64,000 bases of DNA from Streptomyces flavotricini (GCF_020639365.1 NZ_JAINUL010000001.1:1415344-1479343), one strand, 5' to 3'; counted from the first letter of the stretch, positions 28,546 to 37,650 are shown. Numbers and translations: made by a program. Notes: a model not told the origin generated them from the letters alone.

Positions 28546-28600
28546 TCCCGGCCCCCATGGCCCGCGGAGCACGGTGAGGACGAAGGGTTGGAGGCACTCC

Positions 28601-28850
28601 ATGAGCACCATGCACGGCGTCCTCGAAGGAATGGCACCGGAAGCCCGCGAGGCCCTGCCCGCCCACTCCCACCAGCTGACGTCCCCCGCCGGCCGTACGG
28701 GAGCTGTGCGAGGAGGACTCGGACGTGGGCCGGTCCGTCGCCATCGCCGTGGTCGCCGTCATCACCGACCGGCTCGACTCCGCCCGGACCCGGCTCCTCG
28801 ACCTGTTCGCCTTCTACGGCGGCGGCCGGCCACTCGCCTACTCCCGCTGA
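28601..28850 (+). pseudogene. Second Crp-like cNMP-binding protein, internally deleted
   Basis: The ATG at 28601 starts MSTMHGVLEGMAPEAREALP and HSHQLTSPAG, the N-terminal helix of a small cNMP-binding protein. After the bases gccggccgtacggg (about 28689-28702) the sequence jumps to the C-terminal helix RELCEEDSDVGRSVAIAV, then DRLDSARTRLLDLFAFYGGG, in the next frame, with the stop at 28848-28850. The beta-roll is gone. It is the same architecture of loss as at 9868-10134, and again a CBS-BON gene starts just downstream (12 bases). Confidence 0.7.
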
Positions 28851-28861
28851 GGAACCCTGCC

Positions 28862-29515
28862 ATGACATCCACCCCGTACACCGTCCACGACGTGATGACG
28901 ACGCCCGTCGTCACGGTCACCCCCGCCACCGAGTTCAAGGAAATCGTCGCCGCCATGGAACGGTGGAAGGTCAGCGCCGTCGTCGTCATCGAGGGCGAAG
29001 CCCGCGCCGTCGGCGTGGTCTCCGAAGCCGACCTGCTCCCCAAGGAGGAGTTCCACGAGCACCGTCCCGGCATGATCGAGCAGTTGCGGCGCCTCGGCGA
29101 CACCGCCAAGGCGGGATCGGTACGCGCGGAGCAACTGATGACCACCCCCGCCGTCACCGTCAGCCGCGACGCCACGCTCCCCCAGGCTGCCCGCCTCATG
29201 GCCGACCGCCACGTCAAGCGGCTCCCGGTGGTCGACGCCGACGGAACCCTCCAGGGCATCGTCAGCCGCTCCGACCTCCTGAAGGTCTTCCTCCGTTCCG
29301 ATGACGAGCTGACCGCCGAGATCCGCCAGAGCGTCGTCGAGCGCCTCTTCCCGCTCTCCCACAAGGCCGTCGAGGTCACCGTGTCCCGGGGGATCGCCAC
29401 CCTGACCGGAACGGTCCGCGACGCCGACCTGATCCCCATGGCAGAACACCTCACCCACTCCGTCGAAGGCATCGTCGACGTCCGCTGCCGACTCGTGGGC
29501 CCCGCACCGAACTGA
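28862..29515 (+). CDS. CBS-CBS-BON domain protein (copy 5)
   Basis: The 217-residue protein has two CBS domains (about residues 8-68 and 90-145; motifs KVSAVVVIEGEARAVGVVSE and KRLPVVDADGTLQGIVSRS) and a BON domain (about 150-212, ending SVEGIVDVRCRLVG). It is nearest to copy 1 at 10163: both have the LLPKEEF insert with a following helix that other copies lack, and both follow a deleted Crp-like gene. It heads a second run of CBS-BON genes ending with a USP gene at 31048. It is a likely nucleotide sensor without catalytic motifs. Confidence 0.88.
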   Translation: MTSTPYTVHDVMTTPVVTVTPATEFKEIVAAMERWKVSAVVVIEGEARAVGVVSEADLLPKEEFHEHRPGMIEQLRRLGDTAKAGSVRAEQLMTTPAVTVSRDATLPQAARLMADRHVKRLPVVDADGTLQGIVSRSDLLKVFLRSDDELTAEIRQSVVERLFPLSHKAVEVTVSRGIATLTGTVRDADLIPMAEHLTHSVEGIVDVRCRLVGPAPN

Positions 29516-29583
29516 GCGTCCCGGGCCGTGCTCGCCGGTCGGCGCCGACGCTCGGACAGGGGGAATGCCGCTCTGGAGGAATC

Positions 29584-30189
29584 ATGAAGCACCTGCGCAC
29601 CGTCAACGACGTGATGACCCACGCCGTCATCTCCGTCGACCGAGGAGCACCGATCAAGGAGATCGTGGAGGCCATGCGGCAATGGCGGATCAGCGCCCTG
29701 CCCGTCCTGTCGGACGGGGGTCGCGTCGCCGGCGTGGTGTCCGAAGCCGATCTGCTGCTGAAGGCCCAAGGCGCGGACGAATCCCGCGCCGTGACCGCCG
29801 GCCAGCTGATGACCTTCCCGGCCGTCACCGTGACCGAGGAGACCGGCATCGCGAGCGCCGCCCGTCTGATGGCCCACGGGCACCTCAAGCGACTACCCGT
29901 CGTCGACCGCGACGGCCGCCTCGTAGGCGTGGTCAGCCGGGGCGACCTGCTCAAGATCTACCTCCGTCCCGACGCGGACATCGCGGAAGAGCTCCGCGAA
30001 CTGATCATGGCCGAGCTCATCCCCGCCGGCTCAGCCGTGGTGCAGGTCCACGTCTCCGACGGCCTCGTCCACTTGGAAGGCACCATCCCCGACCCGGCCC
30101 TGAGGAACGTCCTGATCCGCGTCGCACGCACCGTACCGGGGGTCGTTGACGTCACGGCCGCGCGCCTCGGCACCGAAGTCCACACGTAG
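29584..30189 (+). CDS. CBS-CBS-BON domain protein (copy 6)
   Basis: The 201-residue protein begins MKHLRTVNDVMTHAVISVDR and has two CBS domains and a BON domain (about residues 140-195, ending TVPGVVDVTAARLG). It is the counterpart of copy 3 at 19440, with near-identical motif spacing (LRPDADIAEELRELI against LRPDADIGAEIRELI). CTCTGGAGGAATC precedes the ATG. In the first run copy 3 is followed by an intact CBS gene (copy 4). Here the gene in that position is a deleted remnant. Confidence 0.88.
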   Translation: MKHLRTVNDVMTHAVISVDRGAPIKEIVEAMRQWRISALPVLSDGGRVAGVVSEADLLLKAQGADESRAVTAGQLMTFPAVTVTEETGIASAARLMAHGHLKRLPVVDRDGRLVGVVSRGDLLKIYLRPDADIAEELRELIMAELIPAGSAVVQVHVSDGLVHLEGTIPDPALRNVLIRVARTVPGVVDVTAARLGTEVHT

Positions 30190-30201
30190 GAGGGGCCTGC
30201 C

Positions 30202-30343
30202 CTGAGGCACCGCAGCGCCGCCGGCCCGAGCCGTCGGCCTGCACCCGCGCCAGAGCACCGACGGTCCCGTGGATGTGGGCAACCGGCTCGACAACGAACA
30301 GGACGACGTGTCGGTCGGCACTCGCACCGCTGCCGAGAGGTAG
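30202..30343 (+). pseudogene. CBS-BON remnant, almost entirely deleted
   Basis: After AGGAGGGGCCTGCC the sequence CTGAGGCACCGCAG closely matches the start of copy 4 (ATGAGGCACCGCAG), but the start codon is now CTG. About 60 bases on, another frame gives QSTDGPVDVGNRLDNEQ and a stop at 30341-30343, matching the BON end of copy 4 (QSVDGVVDVDNRLTR). Both CBS domains and most of BON are missing. This is the clearest case of the head-and-tail pattern of gene loss in the island. Confidence 0.65.
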
Positions 30344-30352
30344 GAGAAGAGC

Positions 30353-31009
30353 ATGAGGCATCGAGAAATCCGCGAGTTGATGACCCGCGAAGTCGTCACC
30401 GTCCCCGACAACGCCCCGTTCAAGCAGATTGCCCGAGCCCTGACGGACCACCGGGTGTCGGCAGTCCCTGTCGTCGACCGGGCCGGCCATCCGCTCGGCG
30501 TGATCTCGGAACGGGATCTGCTGCCGAAGTCCGCAGGCCAAGGAGACTACTTCCAGTCACTGCCCGAACGAGAAGCGTGGCAGGAGGACAAGGCCGCGGG
30601 AACACGCGCCGACGAGCTGATGTCCTCGCCCCCCGTGTGCGCCAGACCCGACTGGACCGTCGCCGAGGCGGCGAGACTGATGGAAGCGCAAGGGGTCAAG
30701 CGGCTCCTGGTCGTAGACGACTCGGACGTGCTGATCGGCATCGTCAGCAGAAGGGACCTGCTGCGGATCTTCCTGCGGGACGACGAGGACATCCGTCACG
30801 AGATCATGGCCGACGTACTCGACCTCGGCCTGCGTCAGAGCCCCGAGGCCGTCACCGTGGAAGTGGCCCAAGGGCGGGTCGAACTGCAGGGAACCGTCGA
30901 CTTCAGGAGCCTCGTCCCGCTGATCGAACGGCTCTGCCGCACCGTGGACGGCGTGGTCTCCGTCACCCAGCACCTGGGGTACGCCATCGACGACACGAAC
31001 CCGGCCTGA
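30353..31009 (+). CDS. CBS-CBS-BON domain protein (copy 7)
   Basis: The 218-residue protein begins MRHREIRELMTREVVTVPD, with two CBS domains (about residues 4-60 and 90-145) separated by a polar insert (about 63-85, AGQGDYFQSLPEREAWQED). A BON domain ends TVDGVVSVTQHL. GTAGGAGAAGAGC precedes the ATG. The insert is unlike the other copies and may adapt the protein to another partner. The USP gene follows after 38 bases, and the two probably form one transcript. Confidence 0.88.
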   Translation: MRHREIRELMTREVVTVPDNAPFKQIARALTDHRVSAVPVVDRAGHPLGVISERDLLPKSAGQGDYFQSLPEREAWQEDKAAGTRADELMSSPPVCARPDWTVAEAARLMEAQGVKRLLVVDDSDVLIGIVSRRDLLRIFLRDDEDIRHEIMADVLDLGLRQSPEAVTVEVAQGRVELQGTVDFRSLVPLIERLCRTVDGVVSVTQHLGYAIDDTNPA

Positions 31010-31047
31010 AGGGTCTGACGAGCGTGACGATCGCGAGAGAAGCCATC

Positions 31048-31923
31048 ATGAACGACCTCATCGCCGTCGGCCTCGACGGATCCGCCGAAAGCGTCGCGGC
31101 AGCCCACTGGGCGGCTCGTGAGGCCCTGCTGCGCGGCGTGCCGCTCCACCTCGTCCACGCCGAGGAGTGGTCGTCCCCCCGGGCCGTCCCCGTCCCGACA
31201 GCCGATGTGCGTCGTCCATGGTCCCAGGCACTGCTGACCGAGGCCGCCGAAGCGCTGCGCACGGCGCACCCCCAACTGGACGTCGGCATCCGGTCGATCG
31301 ACGGCCGCCCGGCCGCCGTGCTGGCACACGTCGCGGCGAACGCGGGCATGATCGTCCTCGGGTCTCGGGGCCTGGGCACGCTCATGGGTTTCGTCCTCGG
31401 TTCCGTCGGCATGGCGGTCATCCAGGCGACGGTGCGGCCGGTTGTCGTGGTGCGGGCGAGCGAGGACGCCGTACCGCACCCCGTGAGCCGGCACGCATCC
31501 CGTGACCTGGTGGTGGGCATCGACACCAGCAAGCCCTGCGATGCGCTACTGACCTTCGCGTTCGAGGAAGCGGCGCGGCGGGCCTGCGCCCTCCATGTCC
31601 TGCACAGCTGGTCGCCACCTCCTCTGGTGGGATACGGCGGGGCTTACGAACCGAGGATTCACGCGCAGCTCGAGATGAGCGCGAAGGCTGCCCTGGACGA
31701 CGTCCTGGGGCCCTGGCGGGTGAAGTACCCGGCCGTCGCCGTCACCTCGCGGGCGAGCGCCGGGCACGCCGCCACGGAGCTCGTCGACCGCAGCTCCGAA
31801 GCGGGACTCATGGTCGTCGGCCGCCGCATCCGGCAGTCCCCGATCGGCGCGCACATCGGACCTGTTGCCCACGCGGTCCTCCACCACGCCAAGGGACCCG
31901 TCGCCGTCATCGCCCACGCATAG
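31048..31923 (+). CDS. Universal stress protein, two UspA domains
   Basis: The 291-residue protein has two UspA domains. Domain 1 begins NDLIAVGLDGSAESVAAAHW and has the loop LGSRGLGTLMGFVLGSVGM. Domain 2 has VVGRRIRQSPIGAHIGPVAH and ends VAVIAHA. It is a close paralogue of the USP at 20774 and of the deleted USP at 18961, so the CBS-BON/USP unit has been duplicated at least twice. It is the last gene of the island. A 16-bp perfect palindrome at 31955-31970 lies 32 bases after the stop and may be part of the terminator. Confidence 0.92.
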   Translation: MNDLIAVGLDGSAESVAAAHWAAREALLRGVPLHLVHAEEWSSPRAVPVPTADVRRPWSQALLTEAAEALRTAHPQLDVGIRSIDGRPAAVLAHVAANAGMIVLGSRGLGTLMGFVLGSVGMAVIQATVRPVVVVRASEDAVPHPVSRHASRDLVVGIDTSKPCDALLTFAFEEAARRACALHVLHSWSPPPLVGYGGAYEPRIHAQLEMSAKAALDDVLGPWRVKYPAVAVTSRASAGHAATELVDRSSEAGLMVVGRRIRQSPIGAHIGPVAHAVLHHAKGPVAVIAHA

Positions 31924-32390
31924 CCCCCCGAAGCGATGACGCACTGCCGCTCTGCGCTCTGCGCAGAGCGTCTCGACTGCCTGAATTCTCAGTTGAGCTG
32001 CGTCGGGGCACGCGGGTGGCGAGCGGTGTCTCCTCAGTCGACGTGGTCTCACCGCCACAAGTGTCCCGCGAGGGGTATCGGGCAGAAGGTTCTGTTACTG
32101 AGTTTGAACACGTGATGTCGTGTGGTTGCCCGGGCATCTATGAGAGCGAACGTCCTCAGGCTTCGACCGTGCTTGACTCCGGCGCCCCGACATGCGTGTC
32201 AGTCCTGGCTGAACTACTGTAAATGAGGGGTCTACGCCAACTGCAAGGCCGGTACCGGCTCTTGGTCGTGGCCGCTCTGCGCCGTACAGAGCCCCTTGAC
32301 TCCTGCCGCAAAATCCTCACCCGTTTCCCACTCCCCGGGCCGAGCGTCTACAAAATGTCATCGTTTCCGACGGATGCGGAGGAGGCAGTC
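31924..32390. other. 467-base gap at the island's right border
   Basis: The gap holds the palindrome at 31955-31970 and then a stretch of visibly lower GC that continues into the lectin gene. A 68-codon open frame at 32016-32222 and a 76-codon one on the other strand have no recognisable domain and unusual codon use. I do not call them genes. The region probably marks a boundary of acquired DNA. Confidence 0.5.
31955..31970. repeat. 16-bp perfect palindrome
   Basis: CGCTCTGCGCAGAGCG reads the same on both strands. It lies 32 bases after the last island gene, so it may be a weak transcription terminator or a protein-binding site. There is no T-rich tail. Confidence 0.5.
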
Positions 32391-33002
32391 ATGATGCACA
32401 AGGGCGGACGGCGATGGCTTCGTGCAGTGATGGTTTTTGGAACCGCGCTAAGCAGCTGCCTTTGGGTGTTTTCCGGTCCTGCGCAGGCTCAGGGCATCCC
32501 CCTTGCGGGCGGTTCGTTCTTTTTGATCAAGCCGATGCACGCCAACGGGACAAGGTGTCTTGACGTATCGAATGCAAGTGGTGAGGACGGAACCCCCGTG
32601 GTCTCAGCCAGGTGCTGGGGAGGGTCAAACCAACTCTGGACTACGCGGCTCCGTGGAGCTGGCTACGAAATCGCGCCACTGCATAGCAGCTATTTGAACA
32701 TGTGTCTCGCCGTGTCTCATTTCCACATGTGGAATGAACGGGCGTCGGTGGTTCAAGAGAAGTGTTCGGGTAGAAATAATCAAATCTGGCGATTCTTCTC
32801 CGTGGATAATGGCGCGGAGGTGAATGTGCGCAGGCCTGCGGTCGGCCAGTTCGTGGAATTCCGGAGTGTGGTTAGCGGCAAATGCATGGACGTTGCGCAC
32901 ATGAGCCTTGCCCATGGCGCGCCGGTGGTCCAGGCAGGGTGCTGGAATGGGGCCAATCAGAGGTGGGTCGTCACCGCCCTGACCAATGAGGGCGGGGGCT
33001 GA
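32391..33002 (+). CDS. Secreted ricin B-type lectin domain protein
   Basis: The 203-residue protein starts with a signal peptide: positive MMHKGGRRWLR, then a hydrophobic stretch, with the likely cleavage after AQA at about residue 34. The rest is one beta-trefoil of the ricin B lectin type with three QxW-type repeats (NQLWTT, NQIWRF, NQRWVV) and cysteines next to them (RCLDV, KCMDV). It probably binds carbohydrate outside the cell, and no catalytic domain is attached. GGAGG lies about eight bases before the ATG. GC and codon bias are clearly weaker than in the neighbours (codons such as AAT, TTT and ATA-rich spacing appear), which suggests recent acquisition. Confidence 0.85.
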   Translation: MMHKGGRRWLRAVMVFGTALSSCLWVFSGPAQAQGIPLAGGSFFLIKPMHANGTRCLDVSNASGEDGTPVVSARCWGGSNQLWTTRLRGAGYEIAPLHSSYLNMCLAVSHFHMWNERASVVQEKCSGRNNQIWRFFSVDNGAEVNVRRPAVGQFVEFRSVVSGKCMDVAHMSLAHGAPVVQAGCWNGANQRWVVTALTNEGGG

Positions 33003-33009
33003 TGAGCTT

Positions 33010-33182
33010 GTGGGCGTGGCGTCATGAGCGGCTTGAGACCGGTTGCGGCGAGGCATCCGTCGACGAGGTCGCTGCGGTACTGGATCAGCCTGCTGGCCGC
33101 TGTCCTGCCAGGCCCGCCGCAACCGCTGGACCGACCGGACGCTGACCCGTAACTCCTTGTCCATGCGACACCACGCCTGCAA
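33010..33182 (-). pseudogene. Transposase N-terminal helix-turn-helix scrap
   Basis: On the minus strand the frame reads AWCRMDKELRVSVRSVQRL and RRAWQDSGQQ, like the winged-helix DNA-binding start of IS630-family transposases (RVS..SV.RW...W...G). It then loses similarity. In another frame YRSDLVDGCLAATGLKPLM could be from the other end of the element. No terminal inverted repeats or catalytic DDE residues are visible. It lies between the low-GC lectin and the decarboxylase gene, consistent with past mobile-element activity. Confidence 0.4.
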
Positions 33183-33184
33183 GC

Positions 33185-34696
33185 TCAGTAGACGGTCTGG
33201 AGGTGTTCTGCAGCGGCCAGAACCTCGTGGAGCAGGGTATCCACGTCATCGGTGGTGGTGAGGTAGTTGCAGACGCAGGCGCGCAGGACCGTCTGCCCGT
33301 CGTGGCTGACCGTGGCCAGATAGGCGTGGCCACGGGCTTGGACGCGCGCGGCCACTGCCGTGTGCAGGTCCGTTTTGCCCTGTCGGCCTGCTTCGGGGTG
33401 GGCGGCCAGACGGAAGCACACCACCGGCAGCGGGCCGCTGGTGCACAGGTCCAGCAGGGGGTGCTCCCGGACACGCTGCCGCATGTAGCCGGCGAGGTCC
33501 TGGTGACGCTGGAGAAGAGCGGCCACGCCGGAGCGGCCGAGGTGGCGCAGGGTGGCCCAGAGTGTGAGGGCGCGGGTGCCGGGGCGGGTGAGTTCGATCG
33601 TGTAGTCGGACATCCAGGGCCAGTCCTGGTCGCCTTCGAGGTAGGAGGCGCGGAAGGTGAACGCGTCGCGCAGCCGGGAGGGGTCGGTGACGAGGGCGGC
33701 GCCGCAGCCGACCGGCACGGACAGGGACTTGTGCGGGTCGACGGTGAGGGAGTCGAGGCCGGCGACGCCTCGATAGGAGGGGGCCAGTTCGGGGACCAGG
33801 GCGCCGAGTCCGCCCCAGGCTCCGTCGGCGTGGTGCCACAGGCCCGATCGGTGACAGACCTGGGTGATCTCTTCGATCGGGTCGACGGCGCCGGTCGCGG
33901 TGGAGCCGAGGCTGGAGACGACGCAGAAGGGCAGCAGGCCGGCCGTGCGGTCGGCGTCGACCATCGTCCGCAGGGCATCGACGTTCATGGACCGGTCCGG
34001 CGTGGTGGGCACGGCGCGCAGCCGCCAGGGCGGCAGGCCGATCACTGCCGCGGCCTTCGCGACCGACATGTGGGCCTGGTCGCTGTGGTAGGCGACCAGA
34101 CGCGCGTGAGCCTGGTCGTAGGCGGGGCCGTCGGTGACGCCGTGCTGCCGCAGGAACCAGGTGCGGGCGGTGCCCAGGCAGAGCAGGTTGGCCATCGATC
34201 CGCCGCTGGTCAGCACCCCGCCCGCGGTCGGCTCCAGGCCGGCCAGCGAGGCCAGGTCGCGCAGCACCCCGCGTTCGAGGTCCATCAGGGCGTGCTCGCC
34301 CATCCCGCAGGTCGCGTTGACGGCGGTGGCCAGCAGTTCGGCGATCACCCCGGCCGGGGACGGCGGCGAGTTGATCCAGGCGAAGAAGGCGGGATGACCG
34401 TTGCCGGTCGGGTACGGGGCGATGGCCCGGTCGACGAACTCCAGCAGGGCGCCGAGATCCTGGCCCTCCTGCGGCAGCGACCCAGCGGCCATCGCCTGCC
34501 GGTGCGCCGACGGCATCGGCCGGGTCACCGGACGCTGCGGGATCTCCTGGAGGTAGTCGGCGACCCACTCGGCGGCAGCTGCCAGTTCGTCCCGGAAGAC
34601 CTTCGGAGCCACGGCCAACGGACCGGCGCCGCCATCGTACTCCGGCCGGGGTGCGGCCAGTTGGGCCAGGCGGTCGATATCTGGCGGTGTCGGCAT
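33185..34696 (-). CDS. PLP-dependent amino acid decarboxylase (AADC/DABA decarboxylase family)
   Basis: The 503-residue protein is a group II pyridoxal-phosphate decarboxylase. It has FAWINSPPSPAGVIAELL near the N-terminus, the cofactor-stacking His209 (YHSDQAHMS), Asp291 (WHHADGAWGG) that contacts the pyridine nitrogen, and the Schiff-base Lys323 (TVDPHKSLSVP). This family includes aromatic-L-amino-acid and L-2,4-diaminobutyrate decarboxylases. The sequence does not settle the substrate. It stands alone on the minus strand, so no pathway can be inferred from neighbours. A deleted lysA-like gene lies upstream. Confidence 0.88.
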   Translation of the reverse strand: MPTPPDIDRLAQLAAPRPEYDGGAGPLAVAPKVFRDELAAAAEWVADYLQEIPQRPVTRPMPSAHRQAMAAGSLPQEGQDLGALLEFVDRAIAPYPTGNGHPAFFAWINSPPSPAGVIAELLATAVNATCGMGEHALMDLERGVLRDLASLAGLEPTAGGVLTSGGSMANLLCLGTARTWFLRQHGVTDGPAYDQAHARLVAYHSDQAHMSVAKAAAVIGLPPWRLRAVPTTPDRSMNVDALRTMVDADRTAGLLPFCVVSSLGSTATGAVDPIEEITQVCHRSGLWHHADGAWGGLGALVPELAPSYRGVAGLDSLTVDPHKSLSVPVGCGAALVTDPSRLRDAFTFRASYLEGDQDWPWMSDYTIELTRPGTRALTLWATLRHLGRSGVAALLQRHQDLAGYMRQRVREHPLLDLCTSGPLPVVCFRLAAHPEAGRQGKTDLHTAVAARVQARGHAYLATVSHDGQTVLRACVCNYLTTTDDVDTLLHEVLAAAEHLQTVY

Positions 34697-35066
34697 GGGG
34701 CGGCTGCGCCTTCGTTCGGGGTGTCGGCCGGACGGCCATGATCCAAAACGACGTCCGTGCGCGAAGGTAACGCTCTGCCGGTTCCCCGGCCCGTTGCCAC
34801 TCCCGAAGGCTGCCGGCCACCCTCAGCCGAGCACCACCCGCCCCGCTGCCCGGCGGACGGCCCTCAGACACGCTGGTTCCGCATGGACGGAGCCAGCAGC
34901 CGGACGGTGCGGCTCGTAGCTGCCGAGCAGTACTCCCCTCTCGCGGAGTTCGGCGAGGCTGCGCCGGTATGCGGGGTGCGCCCTGTACGCCGCAATCGGC
35001 GAGCCGAACCGGTTCACCGATGCGTGCGACCCACTGCGCGGGATCCCGTGCCCACGGAGGGCCCAT
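34697..35066. other. 370-base gap with degenerate coding traces
   Basis: The region should contain the promoter of the decarboxylase. On the minus strand at about 34823-35017, a frame reads GSPIAAYRAHPAYRRSLAEL and RERGVLLGSYEPHRP, which looks like part of a flavoprotein of the Dfp/PPC-decarboxylase type but is isolated. I treat it as a remnant rather than a gene. Confidence 0.35.
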
Positions 35067-35425
35067 GTGGGTGGGCTGGCCGACGGCGGAGCAACACCGG
35101 CAGAGATCGCCGAGCGGTTCGACGTTCCGGCCTGCGTTCTGGACGAGGGCGCGGTCCGCGAGCGGTGCCGAACCTATCGGGATGCGTTCCCCGATGCCGA
35201 TGTCCTTTACGCCGCCAAGGCGTTCCTCTCCCGTGCCATGGTGCGCTGGGTCGATGAGGAGGGGTGGGGCTCGACGTGTGCTCGGCAGGTGAGCTGGAGC
35301 TCGCCGTCACCGGTTCGGGTGGTGCCCGGCGTCGCGGCCGGCGGACACGACAAGATCCGTACCGGTACCGGCGGCCAGAAGTTCGGCCTCTCCCTCGCCG
35401 ACGGGGGCGCACAGCATGACACCGG
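35067..35425 (+). pseudogene. lysA-like (diaminopimelate/ornithine) decarboxylase remnant
   Basis: The frame from 35067 reads AEIAERFDVPACVLDEGAV, RCRTYRDAFPDADVLYAAKA and AMVRWVDEEG. This is the N-terminal barrel of fold-III PLP decarboxylases, including the PLP lysine (YAAKA). After a +1 shift CSAGELELAVTGS follows. The first frame then resumes with VVPGVAAGGHDKIRTGT and QKFGLSLADGGAQHD from further into the barrel. A segment between the two is missing, and the C-terminal beta domain is absent. The gene is dead. It shows the same mix of frameshift and internal deletion as the island remnants. Confidence 0.7.
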
Positions 35426-35607
35426 CGGCTGGGGCCGACCTCACAGATCCAACGGATCTTGCGTCGTGCCCGTCTACGGTTGGCAGACGAGCTCGATCAC
35501 CATCGCTGCGATGACGCCCCAGACCCCGACCCCGAGCAGCCACAGGGCGTCCCATCCGGCGCCGGTGGCGATGACGGTCGGCCCGGCCGCCCGGCCGCCC
35601 CGCCGCG
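35426..35607. other. Intergenic region with a possible membrane-peptide remnant
   Basis: Directly downstream of the APC permease stop, the minus strand encodes WDALWLLGVGVWGVIAAM and VIELVCQP before a stop at 35474-35476. It has the look of a single membrane helix but no convincing start codon. It may be a remnant or a very small membrane protein. I do not call it a gene. Confidence 0.3.
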
Positions 35608-37545
35608 TCAGCCGGCGTGGACGTGGGGGCGGCGGGCGCGGTCCGGTTCGGCCTCGCGGATGACCTCGCGGGTGACGGGGGCGACCTCGCCCTGGCCGAA
35701 GAGGAAGAAGCGGAAGAAGTTGGCCATCGGGTTGCCCTCGGTCCACTCGAAGTAGATGTGCGGCCGCTGCCCGGTCTCGTCCCGTACGTGCAGCAGGAGG
35801 GCGGCGAGGGCGTTGGGGATGCTGGAGCTCTCCAGGGTCAGCACGCGGTAGCGGCCGTGGAGGACCTCGCCCCGCACCCGCATGCCCGATTCGAACTCGG
35901 ACGCGTCCAGGACGGTGACCTCGACGAACATGACGTCGTCCTCGGCCGGGATGTCGTTGTCCGCGCGGATCTGCGCCTTCTTCTGCCGGTACTCCTCGAA
36001 GTCCCGGTTGCCGGGCTCGTTCGCGATGAACCGGATCGTGCGGTTGGCGGTGTCGCGGATGAACCGCTGTGCCATGTCGTCGAACTCGATGTGCGTGACG
36101 CGCAGCTCGAAGACGCGGGCGAGCCGGGAGAGGAGGGAGAGCGCGATGATGCCGCCGATGAAGCAGGCACCGATCTTCACGCCGTCCGGCCGCTCCACGA
36201 CGTTGACGGCCGTCGTGTAGATGAAGACGGCCGAGATGACGCCGAAGCCGATGGTCCAGCCGCGCTCCCCGGCCCGGCGGGCGGCGATGGTCACGGCGAC
36301 CGCGGCCGAGGTGATCAGGACGAGGACGCCGGTGGCGTACGCGCCGCCCTGCGCGTCGACGTCCGCGTTGAAGATCCAGGTCACGAGGAACGCGATCAGG
36401 GTGAACACGATGACCATCGGGCGCAGGGCGCGGGCCCAGTGCGGGGCCATGCCGTACCGGGGCAGGTAGCGCGGCATCAGGTTCAACAGACCAGCCATCG
36501 CGGAGGCGCCGGCGAACCAGAGGATCAGGATCGTCGAGATGTCATAGACCGTGCCGAAGGCGGAGCCCAGGTACTCGTGGGCCAGGTAGGCGAGGGCGCG
36601 GCCGTTGGCCTCGCCTCCCGGCTGGAACTGGTCGGCCGGGATCAGCAGGGTCGTGATGAGGCTGGAGCAGATCAGGAAGATGCTCATGATCACGGCGGCC
36701 GTGGTCAGCAGCTTCTTGGCGCCGCGGATTCGGCCGGCGGGCTCGGCTTCGGTGTCGTCGGGCTCGCCTTGGACGTGCGGCATGACCGCCACACCGGTCT
36801 CGAAGCCGGACAGGCCCAGCGCGAGCTTCGGGAACACGACGAGCGCGATCGCGATCATCATGAAGAAGTTGCCGTGTTCGGCGGTGAGCGCGGTCGTCCA
36901 GTCGGTGATGACCTGCGGTTCGGTGAACACGTTCCACAACCCGACGGCCACGACGACGACGTTCAGGCTGAGATAGGTGGCCACCAGGACCACGGCGACG
37001 CCGATGGCCTCGCTGAACCCCTTCAGGAACACCCCGCCCAGAAGCGCGATCAGGATCAGGGTGATCAGAACCTCGTGGCCGTGCAGGGTGCTGGTGAGGT
37101 GCGGGTTCTCCACCATGTGGGCGGTCGCGTCGGCGGCGGAGAGGGTGATGGTGATGAGGAAGTCGGTCGCCGCGAACCCGAGCAGGGTCAGGACGAACAG
37201 CTTCCCCTTCCAGAAGGTGAGCAGCCGCTCCAGCATGGCGATGGAGCCCTCGCCGTGCGGGCTCTCCTCCGCGACCCGCCGGTAGACCGGGAGCGCGCCG
37301 AACAGGGTCAGCAGCACGAGCACGATGGTCGCCAGCGGCGACAGCAGACCGGCCGCGAGGAACGCGATGCCGGGCTGGTAGCCGAGGGTGGAGAAGTAGT
37401 CGAGACCGGTCAGGCACATGACGCGCCACCACGGTCGGCCGTGGGGCTGGGCCGCCGCCTCCTTGGCGGCGGGCGAACTGTTCTCGGCGGTCAAGCCTTC
37501 CAGCATCCACGCGCGCAGGCGCGAGGAGCGGGCAGGGGTGGCCAT
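35608..37545 (-). CDS. APC-superfamily permease, large form with cytoplasmic C-terminal domain
   Basis: The 645-residue protein has about 12 membrane helices (about residues 40-490), beginning with the conserved [21 protein letters not shown] segment split over the first helix. A C-terminal soluble domain of about 150 residues contains [15 protein letters not shown] and [15 protein letters not shown]. Members are annotated as amino-acid transporters. The position beside two kdp loci and another APC carrier raises potassium or pH homeostasis as an alternative. The ATG at 37545 has AGGAG nine bases upstream, and the frame to 37698 is spurious. The upstream region carries CGTCCTTAACGC, which resembles a sequence in front of kdpF. 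Confidence 0.82.
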   Translation of the reverse strand: MATPARSSRLRAWMLEGLTAENSSPAAKEAAAQPHGRPWWRVMCLTGLDYFSTLGYQPGIAFLAAGLLSPLATIVLVLLTLFGALPVYRRVAEESPHGEGSIAMLERLLTFWKGKLFVLTLLGFAATDFLITITLSAADATAHMVENPHLTSTLHGHEVLITLILIALLGGVFLKGFSEAIGVAVVLVATYLSLNVVVVAVGLWNVFTEPQVITDWTTALTAEHGNFFMMIAIALVVFPKLALGLSGFETGVAVMPHVQGEPDDTEAEPAGRIRGAKKLLTTAAVIMSIFLICSSLITTLLIPADQFQPGGEANGRALAYLAHEYLGSAFGTVYDISTILILWFAGASAMAGLLNLMPRYLPRYGMAPHWARALRPMVIVFTLIAFLVTWIFNADVDAQGGAYATGVLVLITSAAVAVTIAARRAGERGWTIGFGVISAVFIYTTAVNVVERPDGVKIGACFIGGIIALSLLSRLARVFELRVTHIEFDDMAQRFIRDTANRTIRFIANEPGNRDFEEYRQKKAQIRADNDIPAEDDVMFVEVTVLDASEFESGMRVRGEVLHGRYRVLTLESSSIPNALAALLLHVRDETGQRPHIYFEWTEGNPMANFFRFFLFGQGEVAPVTREVIREAEPDRARRPHVHAG

Positions 37546-37650
37546 CGTGGGGTGCTCCTGTCGTACGCAAAGAATCAGCCGTCGACATCGACGGCTGAGC
37601 CAGCGTACGCAGGCTGATCGCTCATGCACGCGAGCGGACAATCCCTGACG

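Noticed and set aside
32016..32222. 68-codon open frame before the lectin gene
   Set aside because: There is no ribosome site, no domain, and its codon use does not look coding.
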